This document shows positions 26,551-35,645 of a stretch of DNA of 64,000 nucleotides, in pieces. Source of the DNA: Solimonas sp. (GTDB taxonomy: Bacteria > Pseudomonadota > Gammaproteobacteria > Nevskiales > Nevskiaceae). Position 1 is the first letter of the stretch. The number at the start of each line of letters is the position of its first letter. The DNA lies in contig JASBRP010000017.1 of NCBI GenBank assembly GCA_030149365.1, positions 62,001 through 126,000 on the forward strand, given 5' to 3'. The notes beneath the pieces are model-generated. The model ran no database searches and was not told where the DNA came from. It saw only the letters and a program-made list of their open reading frames with translations. Both the position numbers and the translations under genes were made by a program.

Positions 26551-28811
26551 GCGGCGGCCGGCTGGCGGTTCTTGACGTGCTGGTCGAAGAACGCCGACAT
26601 GCAGCGGTAGAAATAGTCGAAATGCACAGAATCAAAACCGTGGTACTGCTCCGGCAACACCACGAACTGGTGCAGCTTGCCGGCGCGGATCAGGGCCTCC
26701 GACATCTTCATGGCATCGGTCCAGGTGGCGTGGTCCGAGGTTCCACCGCCGAGCATCAGTTCGCCCTTCACCTGCGCCACCATGGAATACAGGTCGGCCT
26801 TGCGGTAGCCCTCGGGGTTGTCCTGGGGCAGGCCGATGTAGCATTCATAGAGCACGCAGGAGAGCGGGTCGAAGCCGGGCGCGAACGGAACGGCGGCCTT
26901 GTAGATGTCGGGCTGCTCGACCAGGCAACGGAACGACGAGTAGGCACCCCAGCTGCCGCCGGTGATGCCGACGCGATCCAGGTCCACGTACGGGTACTGC
27001 GCGGCCAGGTTGCGCAGCGCGGCGGCATGGTCGGCCGTCATCACGCCGCTGAACGTGCCATAGCAGGTGTCGTGGAAGGCCTTGCTGCGCTCGGGCGTTC
27101 CGCGCGCATCGACCATCACGACGAGATAGCCGTACTGGGCCACCCGCAGCGCCATGCCGCCCTGCGTCAGGGAAGCACTGGTGAAGCCATGGTCGGCAAC
27201 CGCGACCTGCGGGCCGCCATAGATGTACTCGATGACCGGGTACTTCTTCTTCGGATCGAAGTCATGGGGCTTGTACATGACGCCCCAGAGGTCGGTTACG
27301 CCATCCGCGGCCTTCACGCAGAACTCCTCGGGCGCGGCGAATCCCGCCTGCTGCAGCCGGGAGATGTCGGCCTTGAGCACTTCGGCATTGAGCAGCGTGC
27401 CGTCGAGCTTGCGCAGCGAGATCACCGGCGGCTCGGACGGCGTGGAGCGCGTATCGAGGAAGGTCTTGCCATCCGGTGCGATGAGGCACTGGTGCTTGCC
27501 ATTGCCCTCGGTCAGCACCTTCATGGCGCCGCCACCCAGGGGCACACTGCAGAGGTGCAGGTCGTAGGGGCGGGCAGGATTGGAGTGCGCGGTGAACAGC
27601 ACCTCGTTGCCGACGACACGGACGACATCGCAGGCCACCCATTCGCCCTGGGTCAGCTGCGCGACGAGCTTGCCGCTGAGATCGTACTGGTAGATGTGCT
27701 TCCAGCCGTCACGCTCGGACATCCACAGGAAGTGCTTGCCGTCGGGCGTGATCGCCAGGCCCGGCTTGCGGCTGTAGAAGATGTCGTGGTGCATGCGGAC
27801 GAAGGTCGCGCCTTCCTCCGTCAGCAGCAGGCGCGTGGCACCGGTGACCGGGTCGGCGGCAAAGATCTGCACGCGCCGGCAATCGCGGCTCATCAGGAAA
27901 ACGATCAGCTCGGAGCCGTCCGGCAGCCATCCCGCGAAGCAGGGATAGGTGTCACGGGTCTCGCCCAGTTGTATCTCCACCGGCGCGCGGCCACCGATCG
28001 CGTCCAGCACGAACAGGCTGAGCTTCTCCAGCACGCCGCCGGCCTTGCAGAAGGGACGGTAGACGACTTCGTCCTCCTGCTTCAGGTAATGGACCTGGGG
28101 CGCCTGGTGCATGCCCCGGAAGTCGACGCGATAGGCCGCGATATGGGCAGCCTGCGGCGACCAATTGGTGACCGGCGGCGTCAGGCCGAGCATGACAAAC
28201 ATGGGGTTGGTCCAGTCGATGTTCCACTGGATCTCCGCCGCGCCGTCCTGGGTCAGCACCCGCGAACGGCCATCCACCGTAGCGCGCAACGAGACGTTGT
28301 GATCCTGGATCGACAGCAACTGCTTGCCATCCGGCGAGGGAACCTCATAGGCCTCGGTAGGATCGACCAACGGGGTATACCGCTTGAACGGACGCGGCGT
28401 GCTGCGGGCCTCCGCCGTCATGCCGAGATAAGTGTCCAGTGCATTGGCCGCCGGCACCAGGAAGGCGCTGCCGCTGGGGATGTCGTAGCTGAAGCGGTCG
28501 GCACCGACGGCGAAGGCGATCATCGTTGGCGTGATGAACCCGAAATGCTCGAACGGAACGCCCTGCCCGGCCGGCGTGACGCCGGTTGCCTTGGTCAGTG
28601 CATTGCGCAACGCGGCGACATCGAACAGCGGTGACTTCTCGCCACTGGCCAGGTCCACGCGCCAGGCCTGTCGCTGCTCCTTCGAGCCGGAGGTGAAGCC
28701 CACGCAGGAACCGTCCGGGCTCCAGGCAGGAATGATCGTGGTGTCGCTGATGAGCGCCGCAAGGTCCTTATAGGCAGCCTGGGCCGCCGCGCTATTGCTT
28801 GAATCCGTCAT
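26547..28811 (-). CDS. S9 family prolyl oligopeptidase / DPP-IV-like peptidase
   Basis: A 754-residue serine peptidase. The N-terminal part is a DPP-IV beta-propeller (repeated PDGK and SPDG turns) and the C-terminal part an alpha/beta hydrolase. The nucleophile is Ser in GITGGSWGAYSS, with the acid in the GGTSDHATWTDAM region and the histidine in PEQYHGF. The family usually reads GWSYGGY, so GGSWGAY is a variation. There is no signal peptide, so it is probably cytoplasmic. The start is ATG 28811, divergent from the TetR gene at 28906. It heads a four-gene peptidase operon. Confidence 0.92.
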   Translation of the reverse strand: MTDSSNSAAAQAAYKDLAALISDTTIIPAWSPDGSCVGFTSGSKEQRQAWRVDLASGEKSPLFDVAALRNALTKATGVTPAGQGVPFEHFGFITPTMIAFAVGADRFSYDIPSGSAFLVPAANALDTYLGMTAEARSTPRPFKRYTPLVDPTEAYEVPSPDGKQLLSIQDHNVSLRATVDGRSRVLTQDGAAEIQWNIDWTNPMFVMLGLTPPVTNWSPQAAHIAAYRVDFRGMHQAPQVHYLKQEDEVVYRPFCKAGGVLEKLSLFVLDAIGGRAPVEIQLGETRDTYPCFAGWLPDGSELIVFLMSRDCRRVQIFAADPVTGATRLLLTEEGATFVRMHHDIFYSRKPGLAITPDGKHFLWMSERDGWKHIYQYDLSGKLVAQLTQGEWVACDVVRVVGNEVLFTAHSNPARPYDLHLCSVPLGGGAMKVLTEGNGKHQCLIAPDGKTFLDTRSTPSEPPVISLRKLDGTLLNAEVLKADISRLQQAGFAAPEEFCVKAADGVTDLWGVMYKPHDFDPKKKYPVIEYIYGGPQVAVADHGFTSASLTQGGMALRVAQYGYLVVMVDARGTPERSKAFHDTCYGTFSGVMTADHAAALRNLAAQYPYVDLDRVGITGGSWGAYSSFRCLVEQPDIYKAAVPFAPGFDPLSCVLYECYIGLPQDNPEGYRKADLYSMVAQVKGELMLGGGTSDHATWTDAMKMSEALIRAGKLHQFVVLPEQYHGFDSVHFDYFYRCMSAFFDQHVKNRQPAAA

Positions 28812-28856
28812 CTTCAATTCCGTTGGAAAGGCGTTTGCAATACCGAAAAATCCCGG

Positions 28857-28879
28857 GTATTTTGTATCATGTAAAATAC
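28857..28879. promoter_or_regulatory. Candidate TetR operator between divergent peptidase and TonB units
   Basis: GTATTTT (28857-28863) and AAAATAC (28873-28879) form 7-bp inverted arms around GTATCATGT. Overlapping GGTATT and AATACC words occur on both sides. It lies between the divergent S9 peptidase and TetR genes, an AT-rich island in GC-rich DNA, as expected for a repressor site over two promoters. Binding is inferred. Confidence 0.55.
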
Positions 28880-28905
28880 AATACCGTCAAATAGTCTGGA
28901 CGAGC

Positions 28906-29553
28906 ATGAGCGAATTGAAACTCAAGGTGGTTGCGACAGCCAGTGGCGGCCGACCAGCCAAGATTTCGCGTGAGCGGATTCTGCAGGAAGCGCGGCAGCT
29001 CGGTGCCGGTGAACTGACGTTTGCCCGCATTGCAGAACGCCTGGGGGTGCGCCAGCAGGCGCTCTACTATCACTTCGACTCACGCGAGGACCTGTTGCAT
29101 GCCATCGCCCTGGAGCTGTCCAGGGAATTCGACCTGCAGCCCGGCAACCCCAAGCGATGGCGGTCGTGGCTGGAAGAGACCGGCCTGCGCTTCTATGACT
29201 TTCTGGTCGCCAATCCGGTGGTCCTGGAAACCTCCAACTGGCGAGGCTTGGCCAGGTTCGGCCTGCCCTTGCTGGAAGCGGCACTGGAGACCTTGCAAGG
29301 CGCGGGCTACACCCTGGAGGAGGCGGGGCGAGCCTGGGACGTGGTCGCCGATCTGGCCTATGCGGAAGCCCGCACCCTGGCCGAGTCAAAAAAGGCCGGG
29401 CCCATGCCAGCGCGTGTCGACCTGGACGAGATCGCCGGCCGGCCGATGCCGCGCACCCGCGCCTATTACGCACAAATCGAAAAGCTGCCGCGCAAGCGTT
29501 TCGCCGACACCCTGCACTGGCTGGTGGCTGCCCTGCCGCGGCCGCGTAAATGA
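28906..29553 (+). CDS. TetR family transcriptional regulator
   Basis: A 215-residue regulator from ATG 28906; the longer reading frame runs into the divergent promoter region. The helix-turn-helix is GRPAKISRERILQEARQLGAGELTFARIAERLGVRQQALYYHFDSREDLLHAI. The C-terminal domain is of the TetR_C type, with no ligand evident. It is the first gene of a plus-strand unit with a TonB receptor (17 bases downstream) and an esterase. It is divergent from the four-gene peptidase operon, so it probably controls both arms. Confidence 0.92.
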   Translation: MSELKLKVVATASGGRPAKISRERILQEARQLGAGELTFARIAERLGVRQQALYYHFDSREDLLHAIALELSREFDLQPGNPKRWRSWLEETGLRFYDFLVANPVVLETSNWRGLARFGLPLLEAALETLQGAGYTLEEAGRAWDVVADLAYAEARTLAESKKAGPMPARVDLDEIAGRPMPRTRAYYAQIEKLPRKRFADTLHWLVAALPRPRK

Positions 29554-29570
29554 CCTGAGTGGGACTGACC

Positions 29571-32021
29571 ATGCTGCAAGTATCGAAACTCGCTGTCGTC
29601 GTACTGGGCCTTTGCGGCACCACCCTCCCCGTCCTCGCGCAGGATGCCGCTCCGGCGCCTGAAACGCAGAGCGATGCGGAATTGTCGCTCGCCGACCTGC
29701 TCGAGCCGGTCGGCGACCCGGCCGCCGCAGAACCGGAGCCCGCCGCCGCGCCGGCTGCCTCCCCCGCCGAAGGAGACACCGGCCTGGCAGAAATCCTGCC
29801 GACGATTCCTGTCGCCGAGCAGGCTGCGCCCACGCCCGAACTGAAGGAGGCACCGGTCTCGCGCAGCATCGAGGAGATCGTGGTCACCGCCACCAAGCGC
29901 GAGATGTCCGCGCGCGACATCCCGGTGTCGATCAACGCCAAGAGTGGCGAGGCGCTGGAGAAGATGGGCGCGCGCGACATCCAGGACTACATCGCCACGG
30001 TGCCCGGCATCACCTTGCAGGAAGGCACCAACGGCGACGCTGGCGGCCGCAAGATCACGGTGCGCGGCGTCGGCCCCAGCGAAGTCAACGGTTTCTCCGG
30101 CAACCAGACGGTAGGCCAGTTCATCGGCGACATCCCGATGACGGACCCGTACTCCAACTACATGACACCGGATCTCGATCCCTTCGATCTGCAGACGGTG
30201 GAAATCCTCAAGGGTCCGCAGGGCACCTACTTCGGTGCCTCTGCACTCAACGGCGCCATCCGCTACGTGCCCAACAAGCCGCAGCTCGGCGAATGGGGCT
30301 TCCGTGGCTTCGCCGAAGGCATCAGCCTCACCAATGGCGGCACCGGCAGCGCCTACGCCGCCGCCGTGAACGCACCTATCGGCGAGACGCTGGCGCTGCG
30401 CGCCACCGGCGTGATCCAGGACGCACCCGGCTACACCGACAACCTGCAGCGCGACAAGGAAGACGCCGACAGCCGCTCCAAGTGGAGCGGGCGTGGCGGG
30501 CTGCGCTGGCAGCCCAACGACCGGGCCGACATCAACCTGATGTACCTGAAGCAGGAGTCGGAGAAGGATGACATCCTCGACGTCGACAACACCAACGGCG
30601 AGCTGACCAACAACGCTCGCCCCGGGCCGAGCAGCATCGAGACCGGCTTCGACCTCGCCAGCATCGACGCCCGCTACGAGTTCGACGACTGGGGCACCGT
30701 GGTCTGGCAGAGCTCGCTGCAGAACAAGAGCGTGTTCTCGCAGCTGGATACCACCCTGTTCACCGGTTCGATGGGCATCCCCAACTTCCGCACCTACGGC
30801 ACGACCGACATCGAGGGCACCACCCACGAGCTGCGCCTGGTATCGCCCAGCGGCGGCGATTGGAGCTGGATCGTGGGCGCGTTCTTCCAGGACTACGAGG
30901 CGAACATCTACACCGACGTCTACCTGCCCGGTACCGCGCTGCCGATTCCCTCCCTGCCGCTGCTCGGGCGCATCGTCGGCCCGCGCGGCCTGTCGTACGC
31001 GATCATCACCAGCAACGCCCAGGCGCGGGAAACCTCGGTCTACGGCGAGCTGACGCGGCGCCTGGGCGAGAGCTGGGAACTGACGGTCGGCGCCCGCGCC
31101 TACAAGACACGCGTGGCCGGAACCTACGTGGCGGAGGGCTTGCTCGGCATCCTCTCGCCGGATGCAGAGGTCGACCTGCGCGACCAGGGCGTGAGCCCCA
31201 AGCTGTCGCTGTCGTACCGGCCGACCGACGAATTCATGGCCTATGCCACGGTGGCGCGCGGCTTCCAGTTCGGCGGTATCAACACTTCCACCTCGGGCCT
31301 GCCCTTCGACAATCCTCTGACCGGGCCGGTGGTACCGCCGTCCTTCGAATCCAGCAGCCTGTGGAGCCGCGAGATCGGCATCCGCATGGACTGGTTCGAC
31401 CGGACCCTGCGCACCGACATCGCCGTGTACGACCTCGACTGGAGCGATGCGCAGTTCGTCGAGATGAACGACAACATCCTGATCGACACGACCTACGTCT
31501 CCAACGTCGGCAAGGTGCGCAGCCAGGGCGTGGAGGCCTCGCTGACCTACCTGCCACCGGTGGACGGCCTGACCCTGAACGTGTCCGCCGGTTACTCGCG
31601 CGCCCGCACCGCAGCCACCTATATCGCGCAGAACGATACCGAGGTGCCCTCGGGCACCGACATGCCCAATGCGCCGCGCTGGCAGACGGCGACCACGCTG
31701 TCCTACAGCAGCCTCTTCGGCCCCTGGCTGGCGGGCGGGTCGGTGACGCACACCTACTCCAGCCGCGCCTTCGACACCATCACGCACGACCACGAGATCT
31801 TCGACTACCAGGCCTACAGCCTGGGCCTCAGCCTCGCACGGCCGGACTGGTCGGGAGCGCCGTCGCTGGCCTTCGGCGTCACCAACCTCACCGACGAGCG
31901 CGGCGTGGTCGGCCGCAGCAGTTCCACGGGGGTCTCCGGCCTGACCGGCAACGAAACACCGTCCTACGTCTTCATCCGGCCCCGCGCGTTCACGCTGCGC
32001 CTGTCGTTCGAATTCGAATGA
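29571..32021 (+). CDS. TonB-dependent outer-membrane receptor
   Basis: An 816-residue receptor with a signal peptide (SKLAVVVLGLCGTTLPVLAQ). An alanine/proline-rich extension of about 75 residues follows, ending in PTIPVAEQAAPTPELKEAP. Next come the TonB box region IEEIVVTATKR, a plug domain (LEKMGARDIQDYIATVPGI, VEILKGPQGTYFGASALNGAI) and a 22-strand barrel ending in F at ...LRLSFEFE. It would import a large substrate using the proton motive force; the flanking peptidases suggest peptides. It lies between TetR and an esterase on one strand. Confidence 0.93.
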   Translation: MLQVSKLAVVVLGLCGTTLPVLAQDAAPAPETQSDAELSLADLLEPVGDPAAAEPEPAAAPAASPAEGDTGLAEILPTIPVAEQAAPTPELKEAPVSRSIEEIVVTATKREMSARDIPVSINAKSGEALEKMGARDIQDYIATVPGITLQEGTNGDAGGRKITVRGVGPSEVNGFSGNQTVGQFIGDIPMTDPYSNYMTPDLDPFDLQTVEILKGPQGTYFGASALNGAIRYVPNKPQLGEWGFRGFAEGISLTNGGTGSAYAAAVNAPIGETLALRATGVIQDAPGYTDNLQRDKEDADSRSKWSGRGGLRWQPNDRADINLMYLKQESEKDDILDVDNTNGELTNNARPGPSSIETGFDLASIDARYEFDDWGTVVWQSSLQNKSVFSQLDTTLFTGSMGIPNFRTYGTTDIEGTTHELRLVSPSGGDWSWIVGAFFQDYEANIYTDVYLPGTALPIPSLPLLGRIVGPRGLSYAIITSNAQARETSVYGELTRRLGESWELTVGARAYKTRVAGTYVAEGLLGILSPDAEVDLRDQGVSPKLSLSYRPTDEFMAYATVARGFQFGGINTSTSGLPFDNPLTGPVVPPSFESSSLWSREIGIRMDWFDRTLRTDIAVYDLDWSDAQFVEMNDNILIDTTYVSNVGKVRSQGVEASLTYLPPVDGLTLNVSAGYSRARTAATYIAQNDTEVPSGTDMPNAPRWQTATTLSYSSLFGPWLAGGSVTHTYSSRAFDTITHDHEIFDYQAYSLGLSLARPDWSGAPSLAFGVTNLTDERGVVGRSSSTGVSGLTGNETPSYVFIRPRAFTLRLSFEFE

Positions 32022-32064
32022 AGCCCACTGCGCCGATCCCGCGTGGCCTCGTGGAAGCGCTCCC

Positions 32065-32973
32065 ATGACCGGTGAGTTCAAGGCCTTGCCGCTGCCGGTC
32101 GAAACGATGTTCCGCCGCACGCGGTACTTCGAGATCGACTCGGTCAAGGCCGGTGCGCGCTATGCCATCTGGGTCTCGACTCCGGCGGCCTACGAGCAGA
32201 AGCCGGACCAGGCCTTCCCGGTGATCTACACGCCGGACGGCAATGCCGCGGCGCTGACCGCCGCGGGCCTTGCCAATGCCGGCGCCTTCGACCCGATCAA
32301 CCCGGTCCAGTCCTCCATCCAGGTTTCGGTGGGCTACACCGGCGAGGACATCGCCCGTGCCCTCGCGGTGCGGGCGCGCGACCTGCTGCCGCCGGGAGAA
32401 TTCCTGCCGCCGGACGTCGAGCGCGACATGCCGCAGTACGTAGCCATGGGCATCCTCGACCAGGCGGGCGCCGATCTCTACCTGCACAACCTGAAGAATC
32501 CCGCGGCGGATCGCTTCCTCGCGTTCCTGGCGGACGAACTGCATCCGTTCATCGCGGCGAACTACCGGGTGCAGACCGACGATGTGGGACTGTTCGGCCA
32601 CTCCTACGGCGGGCTGTTCGCTACCTACGCAGCGTTGCAGCCGACGTCTGTCTTCAGGAACTTCGGCGCCAGCAGCCCCGGCATCGCGCTCGAGAAATCC
32701 GCCGTCTTCCGGATGCACGCCGATGCCGTGGCCAACGGCGGCGTCAGCGAGCGCCGCCTGCTGATGATGTGCGCCACGCGCGAACTGACGGTGCCCAGCC
32801 TGTACCAGCCCCTGGTGGGCGGGGGCACCATCGAGTTCATCCGCATGGCCAGCGCGACGCCGCTCAAGGGGCTGCAGTTCAGCAGCCGCCTGATCGAGCA
32901 CGAATCCCATGTCTCGGTATACATGCCGGCGATGTTCGAGTACCTCCGGCAGTTCTACCCCGCCAAGGCCTGA
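32065..32973 (+). CDS. Alpha/beta hydrolase, esterase D/Fes-like
   Basis: A 302-residue hydrolase of the putative-esterase (esterase D, IroE/Fes-like) group. It has PVIYTPDGNAAALT, the nucleophile elbow VGLFGHSYGGLFATYAAL, and a C-terminal His in EHESHVSVYMPAM. Relatives cleave siderophore esters, acyl glycerols or peptidyl esters. No signal peptide is visible, so it would act in the cytoplasm. It starts 43 bases after the TonB receptor stop and is likely co-transcribed with it. In the siderophore case a Fes-like enzyme would release iron, but nearby genes are peptidases. Confidence 0.85.
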   Translation: MTGEFKALPLPVETMFRRTRYFEIDSVKAGARYAIWVSTPAAYEQKPDQAFPVIYTPDGNAAALTAAGLANAGAFDPINPVQSSIQVSVGYTGEDIARALAVRARDLLPPGEFLPPDVERDMPQYVAMGILDQAGADLYLHNLKNPAADRFLAFLADELHPFIAANYRVQTDDVGLFGHSYGGLFATYAALQPTSVFRNFGASSPGIALEKSAVFRMHADAVANGGVSERRLLMMCATRELTVPSLYQPLVGGGTIEFIRMASATPLKGLQFSSRLIEHESHVSVYMPAMFEYLRQFYPAKA

Positions 32974-33188
32974 CACCGCCGCACGCGAGGCGCGACTCAG
33001 CAGGCAGCACTTCAACCAATCCTGTTGCGGGAAGACACCGGCATCGGCAGCAGGCTTTTCCACAGCGCCTGTGGATAAGGCCGTTCATAAGTTGCTGCCA
33101 AAAGCGCTTTGCCCCCGGGCACGAGCCGGTTTGGGTAATAAATCAGCAGTCGTCGCGGCCTCGTGTGCAGTACGCGGCAAGTCATGAC

Positions 33189-33226
33189 GGCGGACGACGG
33201 CTGCCCAGCGCAAGCCGTCGTCCGCC
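33189..33226. terminator. Strong bidirectional hairpin
   Basis: GGCGGACGACGGCT (33189-33202) and AGCCGTCGTCCGCC (33213-33226) form a perfect 14-bp stem with a 10-base loop. It lies between the convergent esterase (plus) and M17 peptidase (minus, stop at 33233). It is the only strong structure in this 259-base gap; a bidirectional terminator is the simplest reading. Confidence 0.7.
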
Positions 33227-33232
33227 ACCGCG

Positions 33233-34705
33233 TCACCCCTTGGCCGCGATGCGATCCACGAAAGCATCGATCAGGCGCACGCCGAAGCCGGTGGGGCCCT
33301 TCGGGATGCCGATGACCGGGCGCGAGGCCCAGGCCGTTCCCGCGATGTCGAGATGCGCCCAGCGCGTGCCGCCGGCGAACTTCTCCAGGAACTTGGCGGC
33401 GGCGATGGCCGAACCGGCGGAGGCGCCGAACATGCCCGGCGAGCCGATGTTGCGCACGTCGGCGATCTCGGACTCCACGGTGTAGTCGTAGTGCCGGGTC
33501 AGCGGCATGCGCCACAGGCGCTCGCCGCTGTCGGTGCCGGAGGCGCTCAGTTCGGTCGCCAGCGCCTCGTCGCTGCTGAACAGGCCGGCGTGCTCCTCGT
33601 GCAGCGAGGCCATGATCGATCCGGTCAGCGTGGCGACGTCGACCAGCCGCTGCGGCTGGAAGGTATCGATCAGGTAGCTCATCGCGTCGGCCAGCACGAT
33701 GCGGCCCTCGGCGTCGGTGTTGTCGACCTCGATGGTGAGGCCCGACAGCGAGGTGATGACGTCACCCGGCCGGTAAGCCGTGCCGTCGATGACGTTCTCG
33801 CACAGCGGGATGGCGGCCACCACGTTCAGCGGCGCCTTGCGCTCGGCCAGGGCGCGCATGGCGCCGGCCACGGCCGCCGCGCCCGCCATGTCGAACTTCA
33901 TCTTGGAGATGCCCGGATAGGGCTTCAGGTTGAGGCCGCCGCCGTCGAAGGTCAGGCCCTTGCCGACCAGACCGAGGTCGATCTCCTTGCTGCGCTTGCC
34001 GCTCCATTCCAGGATCAGCATGCAGGGCGGATGCTCGCTGCCGCGACCCACGGCCAGCAGGCCGCCGGCACCGAGCTTCTCCAGCATCTTGCGATCCAGC
34101 ACCTGGATACGCAGGCCCGGCGCCTTCAGGTCTTCCTTCGCCGCCGCCACGAAGCCCTGTGGCGTCATCAGGTTGGCCGGCGCATCCACCAGCGCGCGGC
34201 TCCAGTTGACCGACTCGCCGAGGCGACGCGCACGCTCGGTGCCCTTCCACAGATCGGCCGGAAGCTGCAGCGACTTCGGCGCGAAGTGCCCCTTCGGCGG
34301 CGAGCTACGGAAGGCCGTGCAGCGGTACGAGGCCAGCGTGGCACCCAGCGCGAACGCGTTCATCGCTGCCTGCGGGTCCTTGGCCTTAGGCGCCGCCGCC
34401 AGGGCCGCCGATTCGATACGCAGCGCACGCAGGGCCTCGAAGGCCGCCGCACCGGCCGTTTCCCAGAAGCGCGCCTCGCTGTCGAAGTCGCCCGGCTTGC
34501 CGCAGCCCACCGCCACGATCCGGCTGGAGCCGTTGGGCAGGTCGGCCTTGTCGCCCGGAATGCCGCGGAAGCTCTCCGGCAGTTTCGGCAGCTTCAGTCC
34601 GGTGTGCAGGGCCTGGCGCTCGCTGCTAACCAGCAGCACTTCCACGGTGGCGGTTTTCTTGCCGCGCGGGCCCAGCGGGGCGGATTGGGCATCGGTCAGT
34701 TTCAT
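33233..34705 (-). CDS. Leucyl aminopeptidase family (M17) protein
   Basis: A 490-residue cytosolic aminopeptidase that releases N-terminal residues from peptides. The di-zinc signature NTDAEGRIVLADAM is intact. The metal-ligand block is VGKGLTFDGGGLNLKP, where most M17 enzymes have TFDSGG, so one position differs. The catalytic Lys/Arg neighbourhood (KMKFDMAGAAAV) is present. The start is ATG 34705 with a GGAGGGA site. Its start overlaps the stop of the upstream hydrolase (34702) by 4 bases, giving tight coupling in the DUF885-TonB-hydrolase-M17 operon. Confidence 0.92.
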   Translation of the reverse strand: MKLTDAQSAPLGPRGKKTATVEVLLVSSERQALHTGLKLPKLPESFRGIPGDKADLPNGSSRIVAVGCGKPGDFDSEARFWETAGAAAFEALRALRIESAALAAAPKAKDPQAAMNAFALGATLASYRCTAFRSSPPKGHFAPKSLQLPADLWKGTERARRLGESVNWSRALVDAPANLMTPQGFVAAAKEDLKAPGLRIQVLDRKMLEKLGAGGLLAVGRGSEHPPCMLILEWSGKRSKEIDLGLVGKGLTFDGGGLNLKPYPGISKMKFDMAGAAAVAGAMRALAERKAPLNVVAAIPLCENVIDGTAYRPGDVITSLSGLTIEVDNTDAEGRIVLADAMSYLIDTFQPQRLVDVATLTGSIMASLHEEHAGLFSSDEALATELSASGTDSGERLWRMPLTRHYDYTVESEIADVRNIGSPGMFGASAGSAIAAAKFLEKFAGGTRWAHLDIAGTAWASRPVIGIPKGPTGFGVRLIDAFVDRIAAKG

Positions 34706-35634
34706 GCTTGCGTCCCTCCGACGCTCAGTGATTTTGCGTATTCCATGATCTGCCGGGCGACATCGGTCGCGCCGTCAGGGGTGAAGATCATCGCACCATG
34801 GGCATGCGGTGTCGTCTGCCAGCGAGCCTGCGGACCCTGCAGCGGTGCCCGGTGCAAGGCATGCATGCGCTCGACCATCTGCCGTGCCTTGTCGGGTGAG
34901 ATCAGCAGCCGCGTGAAGCCCTTGACCTCGGTGACCGCGTTGGCGCTGATGGTCAGCCTCGGCACGGCAGCGGTTCCGCGGGCGATGGCCGCACGGATCG
35001 CCGGAAGCAACTGGAACTCGTCCATGCCCGCGCTCAGCGATGAGACCGAGTTGAACGCACGCTGCACCACCAGCCTTGCTTCGGGCTGCGGCAGCTTGCG
35101 GGCGGCGGGGCAGAAGATCGGGTCAGGAATGCCAAGCCGCGCGCACAGCCGGGCAAAGCGCGCGATCTGGCGTGTCCAGCTGAGCTGCTGGTCCACCCAG
35201 GGATCATCCGCCTCCGGAGTCGGGTCGAGCTGCAACAGCGCGCGCAGGCGCTGCGGCTGCTGTGCGGCATGCAGCACGCCCATCAGCCCGCCATACGAGT
35301 GGCCGACCAGCAGCACCGGCTGGCGCTGCTCCAGGGCGTCGAGCAGGGCAAGCAACTGCAGGCTGATGTCCTCCGCCGACTGCGGCGCGGTCTTGCGGCT
35401 GCCGCCGATGCCAGCTCGGTCGTAGAACAGCAACTGGGTCTGCGGCGCCAGCAGGCGCTCGACCCAGGCCCAGCAATGCCAGGAGGAGCCCCAGCCGTTC
35501 TCGAAAACGAGCAGCGGCAGCCCGCTCGGCCGGCCGGACAGGCGATACGCCAACTGCGCGCCGGACACGTTGACGACGCCCTCGCGGACCGGCATGTCGG
35601 CCGCCAGTGGCGGCGGAAGAGTGGTTTCGCTCAT
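34702..35634 (-). CDS. Alpha/beta hydrolase
   Basis: A 310-residue hydrolase (proline-iminopeptidase/epoxide-hydrolase-like fold). Motifs: FENGWGSSWHCWAWV for the oxyanion region, YDRAGIGGSRK, the nucleophile elbow LVGHSYGGLMGVL, and a C-terminal TTPHAHGAMIF for the histidine. In an operon between a TonB receptor (ends 35646) and an M17 aminopeptidase it could be a peptidase or amidase; that is inference. No signal peptide is present. Confidence 0.87.
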   Translation of the reverse strand: MSETTLPPPLAADMPVREGVVNVSGAQLAYRLSGRPSGLPLLVFENGWGSSWHCWAWVERLLAPQTQLLFYDRAGIGGSRKTAPQSAEDISLQLLALLDALEQRQPVLLVGHSYGGLMGVLHAAQQPQRLRALLQLDPTPEADDPWVDQQLSWTRQIARFARLCARLGIPDPIFCPAARKLPQPEARLVVQRAFNSVSSLSAGMDEFQLLPAIRAAIARGTAAVPRLTISANAVTEVKGFTRLLISPDKARQMVERMHALHRAPLQGPQARWQTTPHAHGAMIFTPDGATDVARQIMEYAKSLSVGGTQA

Positions 35635-35645
35635 GTGGGGTCGGA

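Noticed and set aside
33070..33078. TGTGGATAA as part of a replication origin
   Set aside because: Only one DnaA-box-like word is present, with no cluster, AT-rich unwinding region or dnaA/dnaN neighbours.
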